This document shows positions 1 to 4,657 of a DNA stretch of 25,388 nucleotides, in pieces. The stretch lies in the IMG/VR virus record IMGVR_UViG_3300030430_003454, positions 1 to 25,388 of that record. The stretch is one strand, 5' to 3'. Positions within the stretch are counted from its first letter, which is position 1; each line of letters begins with the position of its first letter. The notes under the pieces are model-generated. The model saw nothing but the letters and a program-made list of their open reading frames with translations, was not told the origin of the DNA and did no database searches. Source of the stretch: a virus. The translations under genes were made by a program, and so were the position numbers.

Positions 1-231
1 CAACTCACAAGGGAGTAAAGCAGCTCGTTGTCCACAACAGGTCTGTCTTACTTCCCATGTGTTCATACAATCGAGTGCAGTATTCTCTCTATCGATTTTT
101 ACAACCATGAAATAACGCTTGGTCAAGTCATTAGACATTTTACATTTCTTGTGAGTGTTAACCCACCTGTAATGAGTACTCTTACCCAAGTGTCTATCCC
201 ATAGTCTTTTACTTACGAACGCAAATTTCAT
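1..231 (-). CDS. Small early protein, 3' end beyond window
   Basis: An open frame begins with MKFAFVSKRLWDRH at 231 and stays open for 77 codons to the window edge, so the C-terminus is missing. A GAGGAG-type ribosome binding site lies about nine bases upstream, and the start overlaps the stop of the preceding gene as ATGA (228-231), which indicates translational coupling. The visible part is basic and has paired cysteines (TCCGQ near residue 68) and another Cys at the end, which could bind metal. I do not recognise the family. It is the most distal visible member of the leftward early-type operon. Confidence 0.6.
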   Translation of the reverse strand, partial: MKFAFVSKRLWDRHLGKSTHYRWVNTHKKCKMSNDLTKRYFMVVKIDRENTALDCMNTWEVRQTCCGQRAALLPCEL

Positions 232-371
232 ACGTTGATACTCCTCTTTTTTTCTCTTATACCATTTTCATTAAGAAATGGCATGTATGTATTTCTATAA
301 CTAATTTTCCACGCTCTCTCCTCTGGAGTGTCTGGAGTAATTAGCCATGTTTTGTTAATTAGATTTTTCAT
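228..371 (-). CDS. 47-aa hypothetical protein
   Basis: A 47-codon frame starts MKNLINKTWLITPDTPEERA and stops inside the start of the next gene (ATGA overlap). An AAAGGA site sits five bases before the ATG. The protein is short, mixed-charge and Trp-containing, with no signal peptide or membrane segment. It fills the space between its neighbours with standard phage overlap geometry, which is the main argument that it is real. Function unknown; no family recognised. Confidence 0.55.
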   Translation of the reverse strand: MKNLINKTWLITPDTPEERAWKISYRNTYMPFLNENGIREKKRSINV

Positions 372-431
372 ACGTATCCTTTCTGCCGATTTACAATCAG
401 CTTAACAACCCTTCCTCACGTACTGAAGCAA

Positions 432-761
432 TCAAAAACTTCTCCACATTACGATATCTGTTTGTACACCACCATCTGTATTTATCTCTTCCCAATGCCA
501 GTCCAATGAGTAATCTCCTACTATTGCTTCTTCATCTAGGTATGGCACGAGCTTGTCATCAACACCCCATATCTCTACGAAGTCATTGAATATCGTATTA
601 CTGTATTCATCCCAACTAACGAAATGAACACAAGCCATGAAGTCCTCGAAGTATTTATCTTGATAGTGTTTCAAGAACACATCATAGATAGCTTGACACT
701 CGTCCTCGTCATAGCTCCCTCCTTGTGCTTTTACCACATCTTCGACTGTGTATTTACTCAT
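432..761 (-). CDS. Acidic 109-aa hypothetical protein
   Basis: The protein is strongly acidic and rich in aromatics (for example DYSLDWHWEEINTD near the C-terminus), a composition common in phage host-takeover or DNA-mimic proteins, though nothing specific identifies one here. Two ATGs are adjacent at 764 and 761. I chose 761 because the GAGGA site ends directly at 764, leaving no spacer for it, and because the upstream tiny gene stops at TGATG sharing the A of 761. About 60 bases without a convincing gene follow before the next start at 371. Confidence 0.65.
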   Translation of the reverse strand: MSKYTVEDVVKAQGGSYDEDECQAIYDVFLKHYQDKYFEDFMACVHFVSWDEYSNTIFNDFVEIWGVDDKLVPYLDEEAIVGDYSLDWHWEEINTDGGVQTDIVMWRSF

Positions 762-847
762 CATTCCTCGTTTCTATTTCTATTACTATAACAACCTGTA
801 CATCTGTACTCGTTCCAATAAGTTAATTCATAATTACATACGTGCAT
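761..847 (-). CDS. 28-aa zinc-ribbon-like microprotein
   Basis: This frame exactly fills the gap between two neighbours. It starts at 847 overlapping the stop of the upstream gene (TAATG) and stops at 761 overlapping the start of the next gene (TGATG). A GAGG site lies about seven bases before the start. The product (MHVCNYELTYWNEYRCTGCY, then a short Asn/Arg tail) has one Cys near the N-terminus and a CxxC pair, so it could be a half zinc ribbon. The double coupling argues for translation; function unknown. Confidence 0.5.
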   Translation of the reverse strand: MHVCNYELTYWNEYRCTGCYSNRNRNEE

Positions 848-1032
848 TAGCACACCTCACTTTCTTTTAGAAATTCTTGTTGAGCTATTTCGTTAATAAT
901 CTTCGGGTCTGTCGTTCCATATTTTTTCTTTTGATACAACTTCATTAAGCAATCCTCAATGACGCTACGTGCTTCCAACATACTTTCGACATCATCAACT
1001 CTAAATTCCACATATCTTTTTTTCATTTTCAT
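847..1032 (-). CDS. 61-aa hypothetical protein
   Basis: The start is placed at 1032 (MKMKKRYVEFRVDDVESML) rather than at an ATG six bases earlier, because it overlaps the upstream stop as ATGA and stands seven bases after a GAGG site. The protein is mostly predicted helix with alternating charge and a Lys-rich middle (YQKKKYGTTDPK). It has no transmembrane segment and no recognised domain. It belongs to the coupled leftward operon. Confidence 0.6.
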   Translation of the reverse strand: MKMKKRYVEFRVDDVESMLEARSVIEDCLMKLYQKKKYGTTDPKIINEIAQQEFLKESEVC

Positions 1033-1478
1033 ATACATACCTCACAATCTTGTAATCCACTAGGTATCGCCATACCACATGGGCAATAACTCGCAAAGAG
1101 TTCTGCATGTGAAGGGCAGCAACCTTTCTCAATATTATGGTCGAAGCCTTTCACGTATCGATGACTACCATCTCTAACAGGGTTAGATACTTCGTCTTGC
1201 AATAAAGCTCTACGTTTTTCTAACTCTTGTACGTTGCGAGTTTCTTTGCAATCTCTACACATTCCGTATCGACTAAGGTGTTTACCACATAGCGAACAGC
1301 ATGGAACTTCTTTCGCATCTATGTCTACGTGTTCTATTCTCATACCTGATAGGTTTGGAATATCTGTACGAGTAATTGTCTTACTTGCACGTATAGTTCT
1401 GCTATCCGATTGTATGAAGTCCACGTCTACGGCAACTTTCATACGAGGGATAGTGCTTGTGCGTTTTTGTTTACTCAT
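1029..1478 (-). CDS. Cys-rich zinc-binding protein, 149 aa
   Basis: The start at 1478 (MSKQKRTSTIPRMKVAVDVD) has GGAG five bases upstream and overlaps the preceding stop as ATGA; a longer frame reaching 1535 lacks these signals. A zinc ribbon is visible at residues 61-77 (CxxC, nine residues, CxxC: CSLCGKHL then CRDC). A second cysteine group lies at residues 120-148 (CC, CPC, CEVC). The linker is basic and helical (ELEKRRALL). This suggests a nucleic-acid or protein-binding early protein with two metal sites. The specific role is unknown. Confidence 0.65.
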   Translation of the reverse strand: MSKQKRTSTIPRMKVAVDVDFIQSDSRTIRASKTITRTDIPNLSGMRIEHVDIDAKEVPCCSLCGKHLSRYGMCRDCKETRNVQELEKRRALLQDEVSNPVRDGSHRYVKGFDHNIEKGCCPSHAELFASYCPCGMAIPSGLQDCEVCI

Positions 1479-1693
1479 ACTTTCTCCGCTCGTATGATAT
1501 CTTTTGCTCTTTCCATACCTCTTACAAACCCCCATACAGAGTTTGAATTACAACCCTCGCACCCTGTAAGTCCACTTGTAATATCTATTACTTCATCTTT
1601 ATCGTATTCAATATCAGAATTTTCTTTCACAAATTCTACTATCTCATCTTCAAATAGTTTTAGTAAATAGTTTGATAGAAATTTATCTAACAT
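1475..1693 (-). CDS. 72-aa acidic helical hypothetical protein
   Basis: It begins MLDKFLSNYLLKLFEDEIVE and is acidic and helical for its first half, then has a CxxC (GCEGCN) with only one pair, so metal binding would need a partner. AAGGAT lies six bases before the start, which overlaps the upstream gene by seven bases. Its stop overlaps the next start as ATGA. Function unknown. Confidence 0.6.
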   Translation of the reverse strand: MLDKFLSNYLLKLFEDEIVEFVKENSDIEYDKDEVIDITSGLTGCEGCNSNSVWGFVRGMERAKDIIRAEKV

Positions 1694-1935
1694 GACATAT
1701 CCTTATTCAAAATACTAATTACTTTTTCAAGTGTTTGTATTTGTGTAGCATACCAAATTGAGTTGTCTGCACCTGTGAAATCCCAATCATCAACTCGCTC
1801 AACAAACTCATCTGTGTTCATATCTATCAAATCAAGTTGCATATCGCTTTTATCACAATAATCAAACTCGTTGTTATCTATTCTTGTTTGTAAATCTTCC
1901 TTAATACTATTAAGTAGATTATTTATTTCTTTCAT
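1687..1935 (-). CDS. 82-aa hypothetical protein, first gene of leftward operon
   Basis: An AAAGGAT site precedes the ATG at 1935. The protein (MKEINNLLNSIKEDLQ...) is acidic and helical and ends KDMSC. It is the first coding region downstream of the 1936-2188 intergenic stretch and of the leftward terminator, so that stretch must hold the promoter for the operon running to position 1. No family recognised. Confidence 0.65.
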   Translation of the reverse strand: MKEINNLLNSIKEDLQTRIDNNEFDYCDKSDMQLDLIDMNTDEFVERVDDWDFTGADNSIWYATQIQTLEKVISILNKDMSC

Positions 1936-2033
1936 GACTTATCCTTTCTCTTGTACGTTATTCACATCTGCAAGCCAAAGCAAATGTTTCCAACAACATT
2001 AATCAGCTAGCTTCCCGTATTGAATCTTATATC

Positions 2034-2059
2034 TAAAATATTTATTAATAAATATTTTA
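2034..2059. repeat. 26-bp perfect AT palindrome
   Basis: TAAAATATTTATT is followed immediately by its exact reverse complement AATAAATATTTTA, with no central loop. A perfect dyad of this length without a loop is more like a protein-binding operator (or cruciform site) than a terminator, since no T-tract follows. It lies about 100 bases upstream of the start of the leftward operon at 1935. Confidence 0.6.
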
Positions 2060-2087
2060 TGGTTATTGGTTTTATGGTTTGGTTTCA

Positions 2088-2185
2088 ACAGTGAGTGTGG
2101 TAACCGTGTGCGTGTGTGTGTAAGAAATGGTGTGGTCGTGTGGTTATTCATAAGTGATTGTGGTACTCGTGTGGGAATTTGTAGG
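2088..2185. repeat. GT-rich direct-repeat stretch
   Basis: On the plus strand the words GTGTGG, CGTGTGG and GTGAGTGTGG recur at irregular spacing, with TCGTGTGG seen twice. The base skew (almost no C on this strand) differs from flanking DNA. It could be iteron-like protein sites or part of a replication origin. The spacing is irregular, so this is tentative. Confidence 0.3.
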
Positions 2186-2188
2186 CTT

Positions 2189-2224
2189 AAAAAAAATACC
2201 TAGTGAGCCGAAACCCACTAGGTA
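2189..2224 (-). terminator. Strong rho-independent terminator, leftward
   Basis: TACCTAGTG (2197-2205) pairs perfectly with CACTAGGTA (2216-2224) around a 10-nt loop. On the minus strand the stem is followed by eight T (2196-2189). It ends the transcript of the gene starting at 2675. The -1 frame of that gene stops at 2230, only six bases before the stem, which supports translation reaching that far. Confidence 0.9.
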
Positions 2225-2229
2225 AATTA

Positions 2230-2675
2230 TTAGACACCATATACAAGTTCTGTATAGTAGGCATCTACGCAATAGGTACAGTCTGCAACGTTTGTAAAAT
2301 CACTACAGTATGTACAGTCATACTGCTCGATTACTTCTTGAGAAGTTCCTCCAATGTAGTCTTGTTGATTACTTGGAGTTGTTTCTTTGTAATCGAGCTT
2401 GACACTTTTCCCTTGTCAGATACCTTGATAGTAGCTTTTCCTTGCAGGAGCATGTTCTTGATTTTGTCGGGAGTACCTGAATTGTAGCAGGTTTCCCAAT
2501 CCACTAGGTCGTGGAACTTACCATCAAGAACATACGCTACGTTGTAGCGTCTTTTGAAATTGTCCTTTTCTAGTTGTCGTCTACGTGTGACTAACATTCC
2601 GTCTTGGAATTTAGTCGTTGTACCTACTTGGTGAGGTGTATACTCTACACCTTGTATTAGTTTATTACTAGGCAT
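2230..2675 (-). CDS. Predicted -1 frameshift fusion with C-terminal zinc ribbon, 148 aa
   Basis: The first 90 residues are shared with the short form. At G|GGA|AAA (2412-2406) the ribosome is predicted to slip back one base and read 58 further codons to a TAA at 2232-2230. The new tail starts SVKLDYKETTPSNQQDYIGG and carries CTYC and DCTYC, giving CxxC, eight residues, CxxC (fusion residues 121-136), a zinc-ribbon pattern. The -1 frame has no ATG, GTG or TTG between its upstream TGA (2418-2416) and the ribbon, so an independent start is unlikely. It is open only from three bases before the slip site. An assembly indel is the main alternative, but it would not explain the slip heptamer and the downstream stem. 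Confidence 0.7.
2325..2412 (-). promoter_or_regulatory. Programmed -1 frameshift signal
   Basis: Reading leftward: slippery heptamer GGGAAAA at 2412-2406, in the correct phase (X XXY YYZ). Then a 7-nt spacer GTGTCAA, then GCTCGATTAC (2398-2389) pairing perfectly with GTAATCGAGC (2334-2325) across a 54-nt loop. Inside the loop CTCCAA (2378-2373) pairs with TTGGAG (2354-2349). Directly downstream AGTATG/CATACT (2324-2307) forms another hairpin. The zero-frame stop lies in the 3' arm. Slip heptamer plus a stem 5-9 nt downstream is the standard -1 arrangement; lambda G-T uses the near-identical GGGAAAG. Confidence 0.75.
2331..2675 (-). CDS. Zero-frame product, 114 aa (frameshift gene, short form)
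   Basis: MPSNKLIQGVEYTPHQVGTT begins seven bases after an AAAGGA site. The protein is basic and of mixed secondary structure; the zero-frame end is a short helix (TTLEELLKK). I do not recognise the family. The gene stands alone, is read leftward out of the large non-coding region, and stops 107 bases before its terminator. That 3' space is open in the -1 frame and encodes a zinc ribbon (see the frameshift product). The short form would be the main product if frameshifting is partial. Confidence 0.75.
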   Translation of the reverse strand: MPSNKLIQGVEYTPHQVGTTTKFQDGMLVTRRRQLEKDNFKRRYNVAYVLDGKFHDLVDWETCYNSGTPDKIKNMLLQGKATIKVSDKGKVSSSITKKQLQVINKTTLEELLKK

Positions 2676-2695
2676 TAGCTAGTCCTTTCTGTTAT

Positions 2696-2740
2696 GTATG
2701 TACGTTGTGTACATACTTCGTACTCTTGTATGAAGTATGT
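2696..2740 (-). promoter_or_regulatory. Two mutually exclusive leader hairpins
   Basis: In the leader of the frameshift gene, ACATACTTCGTAC (2711-2723) pairs with GTATGAAGTATGT (2728-2740) as 13 bp with one G-T pair and a 4-nt loop. The overlapping GTATGTAC (2696-2703) pairs with GTACATAC (2709-2716) as a second 8-bp hairpin. They share 2711-2716, so only one can form. The proximal one ends close to the AAAGGA site at 2683-2688, so switching could control translation of the gene at 2675. Confidence 0.45.
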
Positions 2741-2763
2741 ATTACTTTATAGTTTAACTACAT

Positions 2764-2859
2764 AGATAAATTATCTCTCTGAAATAGACCTTTACTCTCT
2801 CGTTTCGGGAAGAGCGACTAGACTGGTTCTAGTCGGGTCTAAGGAAGGATAATTTATCT
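2764..2859. ncRNA. Branched structured RNA candidate
   Basis: Outer stem: AGATAAATTATC (2764-2775) pairs perfectly with GATAATTTATCT (2848-2859), 12 bp. Second stem: TAGACC (2785-2790) with GGTCTA (2836-2841). Inside are two hairpins. The first is TCTCG (2798-2802) with CGGGA (2806-2810), extended by CTC/GAG. The second is CGACTAGA (2815-2822) with TCTAGTCG (2828-2835) and a 5-nt loop. Together they form a three-way junction closed by a long stem. The strand is not determined. It matches no RNA family I know. Confidence 0.55.
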
Positions 2860-2880
2860 CTACGAATTAATGAGAGTTGG

Positions 2881-2900
2881 TATATATCTTTAGATATATA
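2881..2900. repeat. AT hairpin
   Basis: TATATATC and GATATATA pair perfectly around TTTA. It sits between the branched element at 2764-2859 and the long two-step stem at 2903-2978. A single AT-only hairpin of this length is weak on its own. Confidence 0.4.
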
Positions 2901-2902
2901 TT

Positions 2903-2978
2903 AGTTGTACTATAAATTATTTAAGAGCCTAGGCCGCTTGGGCGGGTGTAGTGAATAAATAATTTGGTTAGTACAACT
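2903..2978. ncRNA. Long two-step hairpin RNA candidate
   Basis: AGTTGTACTA (2903-2912) pairs perfectly with TAGTACAACT (2969-2978). After a small internal loop AAATTATTTA (2914-2923) pairs perfectly with TAAATAATTT (2956-2965). The apex is GC-rich, unlike its surroundings, with CCGC-TTGG-GCGG as a compact hairpin near 2934-2945. Twenty perfect pairs in two blocks plus a GC apex suggest a selected RNA or a protein-recognised cruciform. Strand unknown. Confidence 0.5.
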
Positions 2979-3244
2979 TAAGGCTTGATTTAATAAGTAG
3001 TGTAGTTGTGGGGATAGTGTGTGATGTAAATAGACGGGGGGATGTTTTTAGAAAGAGAAATATAGTCTATTACGTATATGTGTGGTACAGCTCATACGTG
3101 TGCATATCAGTACTAGTTAGTTATATATATAGGTATACGGAGATGTTAAGAGGTCACGTGTAGGCGTGTAGGGTTTAATGTAGGCACGGGTGTATATGTA
3201 CTGTAAGCACTAGGAATATTAATGGTAATTCTTGGTAAAACTTA

Positions 3245-3319
3245 GGGCTAGTTACAGGTTACTTATGGGATGTCGTACTAATTAGGGGTAATTAATACAC
3301 TGTTGAGACATACTAGCCC
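3245..3319. ncRNA. Stem-closed structured element
   Basis: GGGCTAGT (3245-3252) pairs perfectly with ACTAGCCC (3312-3319). Within it TAATTA-GGGG-TAATTA (3279-3294) forms a tetraloop hairpin that extends by GTA/TAC past one mismatch. The GC-containing 8-bp closing stem is unlikely in such AT-rich sequence by accident alone, though the 59-base interior makes this less sure than its neighbours. Confidence 0.4.
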
Positions 3320-3412
3320 TGCTAGTAGCTTAACATATTTTGGCAGTAATTGGTAGTACATTTGTTCATATTTATTGTTTGTTTTAATGAAGTGGTGTTC
3401 GGTGTTTTGTGA

Positions 3413-3546
3413 GCGTACGGGCATTTATGCTTGTCATATAAAAAAGCTCTAAAACGCTCTTACAATATCTTTCAGTGGTCCTTGGGTACTGCTTTTTGAG
3501 GTAATCCCTATCCTGACTAAAGAGTCAGTAAGCAGCTTTCGTACGC
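3413..3546. ncRNA. Multi-stem structured RNA candidate
   Basis: GCGTACG (3413-3419) pairs with CGTACGC (3540-3546). AAAGC (3443-3447) pairs with GCTTT (3535-3539), directly stacked on the first stem. TGCTT (3490-3494) pairs with AAGCA (3530-3534). CTGACT (3513-3518) pairs with AGTCAG (3523-3528) around AAAG. The four 3' strands run almost without gaps from 3523 to 3546, giving a continuous coaxial stack, which is typical of compact functional RNAs. A small GCAT/ATGC hairpin fits in the 5' bulge. The family is not recognised. Confidence 0.5.
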
Positions 3547-3598
3547 CCGGTATCCGCTTTACCTGTAACCACATCTCAACATTGTGTTTGTTGATTTT

Positions 3599-3625
3599 TA
3601 TAATAACATACTTTAAATATAAAGT
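3599..3625 (+). promoter_or_regulatory. Possible promoter -10 and operator dyad before 3646
   Basis: A perfect TATAAT lies at 3599-3604; no good -35 is seen at normal spacing. Immediately downstream ACTTTA-AATA-TAAAGT (3610-3625) forms a dyad overlapping the expected transcription start, where a repressor could bind. The next gene starts at 3646 without a visible Shine-Dalgarno. Confidence 0.35.
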
Positions 3626-3645
3626 AGAGTATTATTTATTACATT

Positions 3646-4176
3646 ATGGGAACTATACATGAATTTAAAGACGATTACAACATTGGTTTACTAGGTGAAA
3701 ATTTAATTAAGGATTATTATAACTCCAGGTACACATCAGAAGGTAAAGAGATATATATAGTACGACCTGCAGAGAAATGGGAACAAGAACAAGGTGCAGA
3801 TTTTTTTGTAGTTAACAATAAGTTAGGTACAAAATACTTTGAAGTTAAAACAGATACTCAAAGTAAAGATACAGGGAATGTAGCACTTGAGATACAAATA
3901 GTGTATGGAGATACAAAAAGTATTGGATGTGCGTTAAAAACTTTTCCTGATTATCTTTTCTATTGGATATACCCAACAACAAAAGTCCTGTATTGGAATC
4001 CAAAAGAATTAAATCCATACATTGTTGACTGGCTACTTGATAATCCAAAGATAGTAGAAACAAAAAATAAAAATTTTTTTTCACGCTCTTTGCTCGTCAG
4101 CGTAGAAAAACTCAAGCAAACAAGCGTAGTTCGCTCGTTCGAAGTTCCATTGGAGATAGTAGAAAAAAACAAATAG
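3646..4176 (+). CDS. PD-(D/E)XK-fold nuclease
   Basis: A 176-aa protein with the nuclease core pattern: Glu18 in the first helix (LLGENL), Asp52 in GADFFV, then the strand YFEVKTD with Glu67 and Lys69, followed by a TGNVALEIQ segment. Spacing and order fit the restriction-endonuclease/Holliday-resolvase-like superfamily, so it probably cuts DNA in a metal-dependent way during replication, recombination or host DNA breakdown. Substrate cannot be deduced. The start ATG has no clear Shine-Dalgarno, unlike most genes here. The last third (4081-4146) is visibly richer in G+C than the rest of the gene. It is the first gene of the rightward block. Confidence 0.65.
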   Translation: MGTIHEFKDDYNIGLLGENLIKDYYNSRYTSEGKEIYIVRPAEKWEQEQGADFFVVNNKLGTKYFEVKTDTQSKDTGNVALEIQIVYGDTKSIGCALKTFPDYLFYWIYPTTKVLYWNPKELNPYIVDWLLDNPKIVETKNKNFFSRSLLVSVEKLKQTSVVRSFEVPLEIVEKNK

Positions 4177-4194
4177 TCAGTTTACACTCAGCTA

Positions 4195-4347
4195 ATGAAG
4201 AAGATAACTTCCTGTAAGTTGTGCAATAAGTTATTCCAAATGCGAGGTGGTTATCGATACTGTGCTAATGTAGGTTGTACAGAGTATAATAAGCAATTTG
4301 GAGGAAAAGTTGTACGGCAAAAAAACAAAAAAGAAGAAGAAGAGTAA
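4195..4347 (+). CDS. 50-aa zinc-ribbon protein
   Basis: The frame MKKITSCKLCNKLFQMRGGY continues with RYCANVGC and ends in a charged Lys/Glu tail. Four cysteines in the pattern CxxC, 12 residues, CxxxxC form a classic zinc ribbon, as in small DNA- or RNA-polymerase-associated proteins. The gene lies between the nuclease and a hairpin leader. No strong Shine-Dalgarno is seen, so expression may depend on the upstream gene. Role unknown. Confidence 0.65.
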   Translation: MKKITSCKLCNKLFQMRGGYRYCANVGCTEYNKQFGGKVVRQKNKKEEEE

Positions 4348-4375
4348 ATCAAAAAGATATACAAAAATGTAAAAG

Positions 4376-4436
4376 TTTGAGTATGTGTAGGTGCGAGGAC
4401 CTTTAACTGAGGAAACCACTGCCTACAGTACTCAAA
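4376..4436 (+). promoter_or_regulatory. Structured 5' leader before the late operon
   Basis: TTTGAGTA (4376-4383) pairs perfectly with TACTCAAA (4429-4436), and TGTAGG (4386-4391) pairs with CCTACA (4422-4427). CCTT (4400-4403) can pair with GAGG (4409-4412) at the apex. The structure ends just before GGAGG (4443-4447) and the GTG start at 4454. No T-tract follows the stem, so it is better read as a cis-regulatory leader than as a terminator. Confidence 0.45.
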
Positions 4437-4453
4437 AAGAGTGGAGGTACACA

Positions 4454-4657
4454 GTGGCAAAAATAAAAAATAAACGTAATATATTTACTACACCACAAGA
4501 TTTGAAAGAATGGTCAATGGACCTTGCTGAAGCATGTGGTAGTATATTAATTAGTAAAAAACCAAATATCAGCAAGATTGATACACTGGTAGAAAAGTTT
4601 GTAAATGATTACAACATTAACATGGAGAGTTTAAATGCCACCAAAGAAGAAGAGTAG
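4454..4657 (+). CDS. 67-aa hypothetical protein, GTG start
   Basis: I placed the start at GTG 4454 (MAKIKNKRNIFTTPQDLKEW) because a full GGAGG stands six bases before it; a GTG further upstream at 4391 lies inside the hairpin stem and lacks a site. The protein is helical and basic at the N-terminus, acidic at the end (NATKEEE). The last 23 bases overlap the next gene. It is the first gene of the late operon. Its size and place before the terminase would suit a small-terminase-type or DNA-binding helper, but no motif supports that. Confidence 0.6.
   Translation: MAKIKNKRNIFTTPQDLKEWSMDLAEACGSILISKKPNISKIDTLVEKFVNDYNINMESLNATKEEE

Larger units (their letters stand above)
1936..2188. other. Intergenic region with palindrome and GT-rich repeats
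   Basis: About 250 bases without a gene separate two leftward transcription units. It contains an inverted repeat AATGTT...AACATT at 1983-2000, a 26-bp perfect palindrome at 2034-2059, and a stretch at about 2088-2185 where GTGTGG-like words recur, including TCGTGTGG twice. It should hold the promoter of the 1935-to-1 operon. I could not settle on a convincing -35/-10 pair; the AT palindrome sits where an operator would be expected. Confidence 0.5.
2676..3645. other. Non-coding hub between divergent gene blocks
   Basis: About 970 bases without a credible gene lie between the leftward start at 2675 and the rightward start at 3646. It contains at least six long inverted repeats (listed separately), plus AATAGAC/GTCTATT at 3029-3071, ACGTAT/ATACGT near 3072-3098, and TGTAGG words repeated at about 3161-3195. 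No tRNA (no T-loop consensus) is visible. It must hold the promoters of both blocks and is a candidate for replication origin and for small RNA genes. Confidence 0.65.

Noticed and set aside
1479-1535. Longer N-terminus for the Cys-rich early protein
   Set aside because: The upstream ATG lacks a ribosome site and lies inside the previous gene; ATG 1478 has GGAG and ATGA coupling.
2676-3645. tRNA genes or CRISPR array in the gene-free region
   Set aside because: No T-loop consensus or cloverleaf was found, and the repeats are inverted pairs without regular spacers.
4407-4416. CTGAGGA followed by AAAC, resembling part of a hammerhead ribozyme core
   Set aside because: No stem II between the CUGANGA-like and GAAA-like parts and no properly placed cleavage triplet; the surrounding stem does not give the three-helix layout.
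4391-4453. Longer N-terminus for the 67-aa protein from GTG 4391
   Set aside because: It would begin inside a perfect stem with no ribosome site, whereas GGAGG stands six bases before GTG 4454.
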